Below, in pieces: positions 4,420-12,410 of a stretch of 12,410 nucleotides of DNA (position 1 is its first letter; every line of letters starts with the position of its first letter). Source of the DNA: an uncultured Porphyromonadaceae bacterium. Lineage in GTDB: Bacteria; Bacteroidota; Bacteroidia; Bacteroidales; Muribaculaceae. A program made the position numbers and the translations under genes. Location of the stretch: contig CAMWRO010000057.1 of the NCBI GenBank assembly GCA_947176615.1, forward strand, positions 1-12,410, written 5' to 3'. The notes under the pieces were generated by a model. It saw only the letters and a program-made list of their open reading frames with translations, ran no database searches and had not been told where the DNA came from.

Positions 4420-7271
4420 AAGAAAAAGTATCTGAATCTCAAGCCGCCACAGCCGAAAACTCGCTGTCGGTTCTCGGGGCAAGGGTACATAACCTCAAAA
4501 ATATAGATGTCGACATCCCCCACAACTCCCTGACAGTCATAACCGGCCTCAGTGGAAGCGGGAAGTCGTCACTCGCATTTGACACGATATTTGCCGAGGG
4601 ACAGCGGCGCTACATCGAGACATTCTCGGCCTATGCCCGCAACATGCTCGGCAACCTTGAGCGTCCCGATGTCGACAAAATCACCGGGTTAAGCCCGGTC
4701 ATCGCCATCGAGCAGAAGACCATCAACCGCAACCCTCGAAGCACCATCGGCACCACGACCGAGATTTATGACTTTCTGCGACTGCTATATGCCCGCGTGG
4801 GCACGGCGGTCAGCTATGTCACGGGGAGAGCGATGATAAAATATACCGAGGAGCAGATTGTCAACCTCATCCTTGAAAAATATGACGGTCACAAAATCTA
4901 CATCCTCGCCCCGCTTGTCAAAAACCGCAAGGGACATTACAAAGAGCTTTTCGAGACACTGCGCAAGAAAGGATTCCTCACTGTGCGTGTCGACGGCGAA
5001 CTGCGCGAGATAACCCTCAACATGAAGGTCGACCGTTACAAGAACCACGACATCGAACTTGTAATCGACCGCCTGAAAGTGTCGCCCAAAGACTTGTCAA
5101 GGCTTGAATCGACTGTCTCTGACGCGCTCCGGCAGGGCGGGAAAAATGTCATGATATATGACCTCGACCGTGACGAGACCGGTTATTTCTCGCAGACACT
5201 GATGGATGCCGAGAGCGGAATCTCATACCGCGACCCGGCTCCCCACAATTTCTCGTTCAACTCCCCGCTGGGAGCCTGTCCCTGCTGCAAGGGCCTCGGA
5301 TATGTCAACATCATAGACCGCGACAAGGTGATTCCCGATGACAAACTGTCAATATATTCCGGCGGAATTGTCCCGCTCGGGAAATACCGGGACCAGATGA
5401 TTTTCCATCAGATTGACGCCATCTGCAAGAAATACGGTCACACAATCAAAACCCCGATCCGCGACCTCGGCGACGAGGCGCTGAGCGACATCCTCAACGG
5501 CACCCCCGAGCGTCTCGTTGTCAAAAACGACACTCTCTCGACCTATAATTATTTTCAGACCTACGAGGGACTGCTGAAATACATCGAGATGCAGCAGGGC
5601 GACGAGGCATCTGCCGCCGCTCAGAAATGGAGCGCGGGATTTTTCTCCCGTGCCGTCTGCCCCGAGTGCAACGGCGACCGACTCAACAAGGAGGCACTTC
5701 ATTTCTTTATCGACGGAAAAAATATCGCCGACCTGTGTCGCCTCGACATCAGCGACCTCTATGAATGGTCAACGACTATCGAAGACCGCATGTCGCCAAC
5801 GCAGCGCATCATCGCCCACGAAATAATGAAAGAAATCCGCACCCGCGCACGATTCCTCGTAGACGTGGGTCTCGACTACCTGCAACTCAACCGGTCGTCG
5901 GCCACCCTGTCGGGAGGGGAAAGCCAGCGCATACGCCTTGCCACACAGCTCGGCAGCCAGCTCGTCAATGTGCTCTACATTCTCGACGAACCGAGCATAG
6001 GACTCCATCAGGCCGACAACGCACGACTGATAAACTCGCTCAAGAACCTGCGCGACGCATCCAATTCAATCATCGTCGTGGAACATGACAAGGAGATGAT
6101 GCTTGAAGCCGACCACATCGTCGACATAGGCCCCAAGGCAGGGCGCAAAGGGGGCGAAGTGGTATTTTCGGGCACACCGGACGAGATGCTTAACACCTCC
6201 ACGCTCACGGCCCAGTATCTAAACGGGAAACGCGCTATCGAGATACCGGAGACACGACGCAAAGGAAACGGCAAAAAACTGGTCATCAAGGGGGCGACCG
6301 GACACAACCTGCGCAACGTGGACCTGACATTGCCATTAGGGACTTTTATCTGCGTCGCCGGTGTGTCGGGCAGCGGTAAATCGTCGCTTGTCAACGGTAC
6401 GTTGCAACCGATTCTGAGTCAGAAATTCTACCGCAGCCACACCGCCCCCCTCCCCTACAAGTCGATCGAAGGACTCGAAAACATCGACAAGGTGGTGACT
6501 GTCGACCAGTCGCCGCTCGGCAAATCACCCCGTTCCAATCCGGCAACATATACCGGAGTGTTCACAGCCATCCGCGACCTTTACGCATCGCTTTCCGAGG
6601 CAAAGATACGCGGCTACCGTCCCGGTCGCTTTTCATTCAACGTGGCGGGAGGCCGGTGTGAGGCTTGTAGCGGAAACGGTTACAAGACTATCGAGATGAA
6701 TTTTCTTCCCGACGTGCTCGTGCCGTGCGAGGTGTGTGGCGGCAAGCGTTACAACCGCGAGACCTTGGAGGTGAGATTCAAAGGAAAATCTATTGCCGAC
6801 GTTCTCGACATGACCATCAATCAGGCCGTTGAATTTTTCTCGGGCATCCCGGCAATCCTCAACAAGATTCAGGTGTTGCAGGACATCGGCCTCGGCTATA
6901 TCAAGCTGGGCCAGCCGTCATCAACCCTGTCGGGGGGCGAGAACCAGCGCGTCAAGCTGGCCACCGAGCTGTCAAAGCGTGATACCGGCAACACACTATT
7001 CATACTTGACGAACCCACGACGGGTCTGCACTTCGAGGACATCAACGTGTTGCTCGGAGTCTTGAACCGCCTTGTCGACAAAGGGAACACCGTGCTGGTC
7101 ATCGAGCATAACCTCGACGTGGTAAAATGTGCCGACCTCGTCATCGACATGGGACCCGGCGGAGGAAAAAACGGCGGCAAAATCATTGCCCAAGGCACGC
7201 CTGAAAAAATAGCTTCGGGCGACTCCCCCACCGCCCGCTTTATAAAGGAGGAACTCGCCCTGAAAAAATAA
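4416..7271 (+). CDS. uvrA: UvrA, excinuclease ABC subunit A
   Basis: This is the damage-recognition ATPase of nucleotide excision repair, which dimerises and loads UvrB at lesions. From the ATG at 4416 it has 951 residues, a normal length. The first ATPase half has Walker A GLSGSGKSS at 44-52, signature LSGGESQR from 498 and Walker B ILDEPSIGLH with D524-E525. The second half has GVSGSGKSS at 649-657, LSGGENQR from 838 and ILDEPTTGLH with D865-E866. The third zinc module is complete (C748, C751, C771, C774), and CPEC at 415-418 is part of the second. The first zinc module keeps C288 and C291, but its usual leading CPxC pair is replaced, with D264 and S267 at the aligned positions. A TTG in frame at 4404 is possible but the ATG, coupled to the preceding stop, is preferred. 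Confidence 0.97.
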   Translation: MKEKVSESQAATAENSLSVLGARVHNLKNIDVDIPHNSLTVITGLSGSGKSSLAFDTIFAEGQRRYIETFSAYARNMLGNLERPDVDKITGLSPVIAIEQKTINRNPRSTIGTTTEIYDFLRLLYARVGTAVSYVTGRAMIKYTEEQIVNLILEKYDGHKIYILAPLVKNRKGHYKELFETLRKKGFLTVRVDGELREITLNMKVDRYKNHDIELVIDRLKVSPKDLSRLESTVSDALRQGGKNVMIYDLDRDETGYFSQTLMDAESGISYRDPAPHNFSFNSPLGACPCCKGLGYVNIIDRDKVIPDDKLSIYSGGIVPLGKYRDQMIFHQIDAICKKYGHTIKTPIRDLGDEALSDILNGTPERLVVKNDTLSTYNYFQTYEGLLKYIEMQQGDEASAAAQKWSAGFFSRAVCPECNGDRLNKEALHFFIDGKNIADLCRLDISDLYEWSTTIEDRMSPTQRIIAHEIMKEIRTRARFLVDVGLDYLQLNRSSATLSGGESQRIRLATQLGSQLVNVLYILDEPSIGLHQADNARLINSLKNLRDASNSIIVVEHDKEMMLEADHIVDIGPKAGRKGGEVVFSGTPDEMLNTSTLTAQYLNGKRAIEIPETRRKGNGKKLVIKGATGHNLRNVDLTLPLGTFICVAGVSGSGKSSLVNGTLQPILSQKFYRSHTAPLPYKSIEGLENIDKVVTVDQSPLGKSPRSNPATYTGVFTAIRDLYASLSEAKIRGYRPGRFSFNVAGGRCEACSGNGYKTIEMNFLPDVLVPCEVCGGKRYNRETLEVRFKGKSIADVLDMTINQAVEFFSGIPAILNKIQVLQDIGLGYIKLGQPSSTLSGGENQRVKLATELSKRDTGNTLFILDEPTTGLHFEDINVLLGVLNRLVDKGNTVLVIEHNLDVVKCADLVIDMGPGGGKNGGKIIAQGTPEKIASGDSPTARFIKEELALKK

Positions 7272-7304
7272 TGCCGTTCAGTGGTGCCGTTACCGTTTTT
7301 TATG

Positions 7305-7312
7305 TAAATTTG
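7305..7312 (+). promoter_or_regulatory. -7 box TAAATTTG directly before holB
   Basis: TAAATTTG matches TAnnTTTG exactly and ends 4 bp before the holB ATG at 7317. Transcription from it would begin at or just after the start codon region, giving a leaderless or nearly leaderless message. A -33 TTG at 19-21 bp is not evident. If active, it starts a second unit, holB, the AddB-like gene and hemW, separate from the transglycosylase-uvrA unit. Confidence 0.5.
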
Positions 7313-7316
7313 TGAT

Positions 7317-8444
7317 ATGAAATTCAGTGACGTACCCTCTCATGACAATATAAAAACGCGCCTGCGTGACATGGTGTCCGACGGGCGTATTCCCCATGCA
7401 ATCCTTCTTCACGGCCCTGCCGGAATAGGGAAAATGGCTCTTGCGCGGGCATTTGCGCAATATCTCCACTGCGAGCGCCCCACTCCCGGCGGGGATGCCT
7501 GCGGGGTGTGCCCCTCGTGCCGTCAGCACGAATCGTTCAACCATGTCGACACCCTGTATGTCTTCCCCGTGGTCAAGACCGACAAAATCAAAGCTCCGAT
7601 TTCTGACGACTATCTTGCCGAGTTCAAGCAGTTCGTCACATCCGATATGTTCATGGATTTCGAGAAATGGACAGCGACATTTGACAAAAAAAACGCGCAG
7701 CCGGTCATCTATGTCTCGGAAAGCGAGGCTCTTGAACGTAGGCTGAGTGTCACAACGACTGCGTCGCGCTATAAAATCGTGCTTATATGGCTTCCCGAGA
7801 AAATGAACGAGCAGACCGCCAACAAGCTGCTCAAACTTATCGAAGAACCTTTCAGCGACACGATTTTCATCCTTGTCTCCAACGATGCATCAGCGATTCT
7901 GCCTACCATCTACTCCCGTTGCCGGCCGATGGAAATGCTGCGACTGAGTGATGCCGCGGTGGCCGGTTTCCTGACCGAAAACCGAGGTGTTGACCCGCAG
8001 GATGCAATGGCGCTCGCCCACATAGCCAACGGCAGCATCAGTGCCGCCCTGCGGGAAATGGACGCTACGAGGGTGTCACGCATGTTTTTCGACTTGTTTG
8101 TCGGACTGATGAGAAAAGCCTATCAGCGCAACGTCAAGGAGCTGAAAGAGTGGAGTGCCGATGTCACCGCCCTCGGCCGCGAACAGGAAATCAAATTCTA
8201 CGATTACTGCCAGCGGCTCATCCGTGAAAACTTCATCTACAACTTCGGCATTCCATCCCTGAACTACCTGAATACTGCCGAGCAACAGTTCAGCAAAAAT
8301 TTCGCCCGTTTCATTACCGAGCGGAATGCCGAGACACTTATCCGCGTCATGAACGAGGCCGCGACCGACATTGCAGGAAACGCCAACGGAAAAGTCGTAA
8401 ACTTTGACCTTGCCATCAAGATTATCATGCTGCTGAAACCATGA
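7317..8444 (+). CDS. holB: DNA polymerase III subunit delta' (HolB), clamp loader
   Basis: The 375-residue AAA+ protein belongs to the delta'/gamma clamp-loader family, which opens the beta sliding clamp and places it on primed DNA. The N-terminal P-loop region is HGPAGIGKMALA (residues 32-43): the lysine K39 is present but the following Ser/Thr is M40. A zinc module follows with C52, C62, C65 and C68 (CGVCPSC), matching the spacing in delta'. The SRC motif that acts as an arginine finger towards the neighbouring subunit is S200-R201-C202 in YSRCRPMEM. KLLKLIEEPFSDTIFIL is the usual Walker B/sensor region. With the altered P-loop it probably does not hydrolyse ATP, as in E. coli delta', which distinguishes it from DnaX. 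Its stop overlaps the next start by 4 bp. Confidence 0.92.
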   Translation: MKFSDVPSHDNIKTRLRDMVSDGRIPHAILLHGPAGIGKMALARAFAQYLHCERPTPGGDACGVCPSCRQHESFNHVDTLYVFPVVKTDKIKAPISDDYLAEFKQFVTSDMFMDFEKWTATFDKKNAQPVIYVSESEALERRLSVTTTASRYKIVLIWLPEKMNEQTANKLLKLIEEPFSDTIFILVSNDASAILPTIYSRCRPMEMLRLSDAAVAGFLTENRGVDPQDAMALAHIANGSISAALREMDATRVSRMFFDLFVGLMRKAYQRNVKELKEWSADVTALGREQEIKFYDYCQRLIRENFIYNFGIPSLNYLNTAEQQFSKNFARFITERNAETLIRVMNEAATDIAGNANGKVVNFDLAIKIIMLLKP

Positions 8445-11413
8445 GAAATAATACCTCCCCTTGCCACACACCTTTTCTCTCCCGCGTGGCCGACGTATAT
8501 CTCAATCATGAGCGGGACAACCTGATTGACTACTGTTTCGTGTTTCCCAACAAGCGTAGCGGAGTGTTTTTCCGTCATTACCTCGCCAATGCCCTTGACG
8601 GGAGTCGGCTCGTCATGCCGGGCATCATGACAATCAGTGAAATGACTGCCGATTTTTCGGAGATGGTAGAGGCGACCCGTTTCGAGCAGCTGTTCATCCT
8701 ATATAACGAGTACCGAAAGCTCAGCGACGACGTGCCTACGTTTGACCAGTTTCTTTTCTGGGGCGACATGCTGCTGAGCGACTTCAACGACGTTGACCGA
8801 TACCTTGTCGACCCGCATCAGCTTTTTGTCAATGTCAAGCGGCTGCGCGAAATCAACTCGACCTATCTTACCGAAGACCAGCTTGACGTTATCCGCCGTT
8901 ACTGGGGAGAAAACCGCGCCGAGCAGGACATCGACCGTTTCTGGTCTCATATCAGGCCTGATGCCGCCGACGGTGACGTGCAGGGGAAATTTCTAAAACT
9001 GTGGGAAGTTCTCGACCCACTGTTTTTCAATTTCAAAAAACAGCTTGAAAAGCATGGATTGTGTACTCAGGGAATGTATTCGCGCAACGCCGTGGAACGG
9101 CTGCGCTCGATGCCTTCGGGAGAGTTGCCGTTCAAGCGTTACATTTTTGTCGGGTTCAACGTCCTGTCAATTTCTGAAATCAAGATTTTCGAGCTGCTTA
9201 AAGTGCGCGGAATAGCTGATTTCTACTGGGATTTCAATTCTCCGGCCTACGCGCTCAGAGGAAACAAGGCCGTCAGGTTTCTCGAAAACAACGTGCGGGA
9301 ATTCCCGTCGCTCTACGACATCGGCGAAGAACCGATTACAGAGTTTCCACGCATCACCATTACCGGCGTACCGTCACGCATCGGCATGGTAAAAGCTGCC
9401 GGGAATGTTCTTGCCCGGTGGGCTAAAGATAACGAGATTGCCAATCCGGCCAATGCGATAGATACTGCCGTAGTGCTGCCCGAGGAAAATCTTTTTATCC
9501 CTATGATTCACTCGGTGCCCACCGAAATCACGGCTATCAATGTGACGATGGGATTCCCGGTGCGCCACACCCCGATTGCATCCTTCGTCAGCAAGATTAT
9601 CTCGATGCACATCCGCGCCCGTGTCATCAAGGGGAGCGACGTGCTGTATTATTATGAAGATGTGCGTGAGATAATCACCCACCCTGTCCTCCGCGCTATC
9701 GCCCCGGCAGAATGTGACGAGATTCTCGCCGCAATGACCGAAAAACGTCTCTACAACATCTCGGCGGCAATGCTGGCCGACAAATGGCCCGCGACAAGCT
9801 ACATCTTCACCCCGGTACTTGATCAGAACGACATAGAGGAGGTCTATGCCTATTGCCACAAGCTCGTCACCACCCTGCTCGACGCGGTCAAAGAGCATCG
9901 TGATGATAAAATCGAGGTGTATTTCATGCAGGGTTATCTTGCCGCCCTTGAAGAACTGAAACAGGCGTGTGACACATGGGGAATCTCGATGAAGGAACTG
10001 ACATTTTTCATCCTCCTTGAGAGGGCTGTCGCGTCGGCATCAATCAACTTTGCCGGCGAGCCGCTGAAAGGCCTGCAGGTCATGGGCGTGCTTGAAACCC
10101 GTGCGCTTGACTTCGACAACATAATCATGCTCTCGATGAACGAGCGCATTTTCCCGCGCAAGCACTACACACGCTCGTTCATCCCCGATGCGCTGCGGCG
10201 CGGATTCGGCATGGCGACCGAAGATTTTCAGGAGTCAATCTATGCCTACTACTTCTACCGCCTCATCGCAAGGGCACGAAACGTGTCGCTGTTTTATGAC
10301 GCGCGCACTGTGGGAGGAAAAAGCAGTGAGATTTCACGTTACCTTTCACAGCTTCTCTACCTGTTCCCCGACGCCAAGGCATCGCACCGAATGGCGACCT
10401 TTGACAACCCTGAGGTCAAAGAAACGCCAATCGTTGTCCCCAAAACGCCGGAGACACTCAAACGTCTTGATGCGTTCCGTGCCGGGGCAAGTGAAAAAAG
10501 GTATCTCTCGGCATCGTCAATCAACAGCTACATTAACTGTCCGCTCAGTTTTTACCTGCAATATATCGAGGGGATAAATCTCGATGACGAGGTGACCGAC
10601 TACATGGACTCAAGCACCTATGGCACTATAGTTCACCAAGTAGCTCAATGGCTGTATGAGCGCGAGGCCAAGGCCCGTAATGTCAAGGAATTGCTCGTTG
10701 ATACAAAACTGCTCGACAAATGGCTTGACAACCGTCAGCCGCTCGACTCGCTCATCATCGAGTCGGTCAACCTGAACTACAACAAACTCGGTGAAGGGAA
10801 CCTGACACCGCTAACCGGCGAGGCTCATATTCTGGCTGACATAATCAAGATTTTTATTCGCAAAATGCTTGAAGAAGACAAGCGGTTTTCGCCGTTTATC
10901 TTCATGAAAAGCGAGGAACTGATTATTGACACAATGGAAATCGCGCCGGGCCTGACTGTGAACATCAAGCAGTATATCGACCGTGTCGACCGTGTAAATC
11001 TAAACGACCCGAATGGAAATGTCATACGCCTTATCGACTACAAGACAGGCGGTGACAAAATAGTATTTACCAATATCAACCAATTATTTGACAACCAAAT
11101 TACAGATCGGCGCAAGGCTGTGCTGCAATTGTTGTTCTACTGCAACGCCTATGCAAAAAAACACAATTACAAAGGCCCCATCCAACCCATCATATACCTG
11201 TTTAAGACAATATCGACCCAAGGCATAACCCCGATAAAATATAATAAAAAAGAATTGTTGAATTATCTTGACGGAGACTTGAACAATGAGTTTATGAGCC
11301 GTTTCAAAGAAACCGTTGCCGAGATGTTCAATCCGGAAGTTCCGTTTGTACAGGCTCCTGACGAGCATTCATGCCAGTTCTGCAACTTCAAGGCGATATG
11401 CGGAAGGGAATAA
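8441..11413 (+). CDS. AddB-like PD-(D/E)XK nuclease with 4Fe-4S cysteine motif
   Basis: The 990-residue protein has the layout of AddB-type recombination nucleases: a long inactive helicase-like body and a C-terminal RecB-family nuclease. The nuclease residues are all present: H732 in GTIVHQ, D847 in YIDRVDR, and D866-Y-K868 in LIDYKTGG. Four cysteines fit the AddB iron-sulfur staple: C700 (NCPLSFYLQY) and C978-X2-C981-X5-C987 at the extreme C terminus. Around residues 543-575 the helicase-related segment reads LQVMGVLETRALDFDN and NERIFPR, as in AddB and RecC. The N terminus (FVFPNKRSGVFF) has no Walker A, so a partner helicase such as AddA would have to supply ATP-driven unwinding; none lies in this window. 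The likely role is double-strand break end processing. Its start overlaps the holB stop (ATGA) and hemW starts 12 bp after it. Confidence 0.88.
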   Translation: MRNNTSPCHTPFLSRVADVYLNHERDNLIDYCFVFPNKRSGVFFRHYLANALDGSRLVMPGIMTISEMTADFSEMVEATRFEQLFILYNEYRKLSDDVPTFDQFLFWGDMLLSDFNDVDRYLVDPHQLFVNVKRLREINSTYLTEDQLDVIRRYWGENRAEQDIDRFWSHIRPDAADGDVQGKFLKLWEVLDPLFFNFKKQLEKHGLCTQGMYSRNAVERLRSMPSGELPFKRYIFVGFNVLSISEIKIFELLKVRGIADFYWDFNSPAYALRGNKAVRFLENNVREFPSLYDIGEEPITEFPRITITGVPSRIGMVKAAGNVLARWAKDNEIANPANAIDTAVVLPEENLFIPMIHSVPTEITAINVTMGFPVRHTPIASFVSKIISMHIRARVIKGSDVLYYYEDVREIITHPVLRAIAPAECDEILAAMTEKRLYNISAAMLADKWPATSYIFTPVLDQNDIEEVYAYCHKLVTTLLDAVKEHRDDKIEVYFMQGYLAALEELKQACDTWGISMKELTFFILLERAVASASINFAGEPLKGLQVMGVLETRALDFDNIIMLSMNERIFPRKHYTRSFIPDALRRGFGMATEDFQESIYAYYFYRLIARARNVSLFYDARTVGGKSSEISRYLSQLLYLFPDAKASHRMATFDNPEVKETPIVVPKTPETLKRLDAFRAGASEKRYLSASSINSYINCPLSFYLQYIEGINLDDEVTDYMDSSTYGTIVHQVAQWLYEREAKARNVKELLVDTKLLDKWLDNRQPLDSLIIESVNLNYNKLGEGNLTPLTGEAHILADIIKIFIRKMLEEDKRFSPFIFMKSEELIIDTMEIAPGLTVNIKQYIDRVDRVNLNDPNGNVIRLIDYKTGGDKIVFTNINQLFDNQITDRRKAVLQLLFYCNAYAKKHNYKGPIQPIIYLFKTISTQGITPIKYNKKELLNYLDGDLNNEFMSRFKETVAEMFNPEVPFVQAPDEHSCQFCNFKAICGRE

Positions 11414-11425
11414 GAAAATACTGAT

Positions 11426-12410
11426 ATGGCGGGACTATATATCCACATACCTTTTTGTCACTCAAAGTGTGCCTACTGCGACTTTTTCTCTACGCCAAGG
11501 CATGTTGACACCGAGGCTTATATCGATGCCGTTATCAACGAATGGCATCACCGCCGCGATGCTCTTGACGAGACGGTCGAGACCATATATCTCGGCGGCG
11601 GCACACCTTCGATTCTTCCGGTCAGGAACCTTGACCGCCTCATTGCCTCATTGCCGGGAAATGTAACCGAGTTTACTATCGAGGCCAATCCCGAGGATGT
11701 CACCGACGAATGGTGTCATTACATCGCATCAACACCGGTCAACCGCGTGTCAATGGGGATTCAGTCGTTCAACGATGCCGAGCTACAGACAGTCGGCCGC
11801 AGACACACGGCCGGGGATGCACTGAAGGCAATCGACCGGCTGCGCTCTGCCGGAATAACCGAATTAAGCTGTGACCTGATCTACGGACTTCCGGGACAGA
11901 CTGTTGAATCATGGCAGCAGTCTCTTGACCGTCTGATTGAGCTGAAACCGCCGCATCTGTCATGTTATCTGTTGTCCTACGAGGAAGGGACGCGGCTGTG
12001 GGCAATGCGCGAAACCGGGAAAATCGTGGAGGCAAGCGAGGAACTGGCTATCGAGATGTACAACCGCCTTATTGAAACAACCCGCCATGCCGGTTACGTT
12101 CATTATGAGATTTCCAATTTCGCCCTTCCCGGCCATCATGCCCGTCACAACAGTTCCTACTGGCTCGACAAGCCATATATCGGACTCGGAGTGTCAGCCC
12201 ATTCGTTTGACGGCCGCAACCGAAGTTTTAACCCGCCATCAATAAAAGATTATATTTCCCGTAACGGAATCGGGACAGCGATAATCGAGGAAGAAACTCC
12301 CGACGAGAGACTGAACGATTACATCATCACCTCGCTGCGCACAGCACGCGGGTTGCATCTCGACGAAGCCACCGAGCGATTCGGCAAAACAGCCGCAGAC
12401 CATATAACAG
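11426..12410 (+). CDS. hemW: HemW, radical SAM haem chaperone, C-terminus cut by the window
   Basis: The ATG at 11426 opens a frame of 328 residues with no stop before the window ends; the family is usually about 375-380, so some 50 residues are missing. The radical SAM cluster motif is CX3CX2C at C11, C15 and C18, followed by D19-F20. The phenylalanine, where coproporphyrinogen dehydrogenase HemN has a fourth cysteine, marks HemW. GGGTPS at 57-62 is the SAM-binding loop, and VSMGIQSFND, DLIYGLPGQT and HYEISNFA are further family motifs. HemW binds haem and SAM through a 4Fe-4S cluster and is thought to deliver haem to proteins such as respiratory enzymes; it does not carry out the HemN reaction. 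It is often misnamed coproporphyrinogen oxidase. It follows the AddB-like gene by 12 bp and is probably cotranscribed. Confidence 0.93.
   Translation, partial: MAGLYIHIPFCHSKCAYCDFFSTPRHVDTEAYIDAVINEWHHRRDALDETVETIYLGGGTPSILPVRNLDRLIASLPGNVTEFTIEANPEDVTDEWCHYIASTPVNRVSMGIQSFNDAELQTVGRRHTAGDALKAIDRLRSAGITELSCDLIYGLPGQTVESWQQSLDRLIELKPPHLSCYLLSYEEGTRLWAMRETGKIVEASEELAIEMYNRLIETTRHAGYVHYEISNFALPGHHARHNSSYWLDKPYIGLGVSAHSFDGRNRSFNPPSIKDYISRNGIGTAIIEEETPDERLNDYIITSLRTARGLHLDEATERFGKTAADHIT

Noticed and set aside
7282..7301. Weak hairpin with a six-T run between uvrA and holB as an intrinsic terminator
   Set aside because: The stem is three Watson-Crick pairs plus wobbles. The T run is suggestive, but the structure is too weak to call.

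Overview
The window looks like a chromosomal stretch from a Bacteroidales bacterium, most likely a gut Muribaculaceae-type organism; the family is a guess from memory, the order is firmer. The grounds are a type IX secretion (T9SS) type B C-terminal sorting domain, two -7 promoter boxes matching the Bacteroidetes consensus TAnnTTTG, A-rich leaders without clear Shine-Dalgarno sequences, and the Bacteroidetes flavour of RsmG, CvfB, HolB and the AddB-like nuclease. Most of the window is moderately GC-rich; the pair at 1345-1981 is visibly AT-rich.

Layout. At 1-205 the 5' part of rsmG (16S rRNA m7G527 methyltransferase) runs leftward off the window. It is divergent from cvfB (500-1339), an S1-domain RNA-binding protein. 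Between them lies a 201-bp element (212-412) with 22-bp imperfect terminal inverted repeats, inner inverted repeats and a central hairpin, resembling a MITE or REP-like unit. Five bases after cvfB comes an overlapping nucleotidyltransferase/HEPN pair, mntA-hepT (1345-1981), with all signature residues of a type VII toxin-antitoxin module. Next is a secreted T9SS cargo of unknown function (2109-3419), then a lytic transglycosylase lipoprotein (3460-4419) whose stop overlaps the start of uvrA (4416-7271). A second block starts at a -7 box: holB (DNA polymerase III delta'), an AddB-like PD-(D/E)XK iron-sulfur nuclease overlapping it by 4 bp, and hemW (radical SAM haem chaperone), which runs off the right end.

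How the genes work together. The right two thirds of the window mixes genome maintenance (uvrA, holB, the AddB-like nuclease) with envelope genes, packed tightly on one strand with two ATGA-type stop/start overlaps. The mntA-hepT pair is the only clear accessory cargo, placed so that it is probably transcribed with cvfB. I find no CRISPR array, tRNA, rRNA, complete insertion sequence or phage gene. No intergenic gap exceeds 300 bp. I do not see a convincing new multi-gene system; the best leads are the nested inverted-repeat element, the mntA-hepT insertion with its internal perfect hairpin, and the degenerate first zinc module of UvrA.
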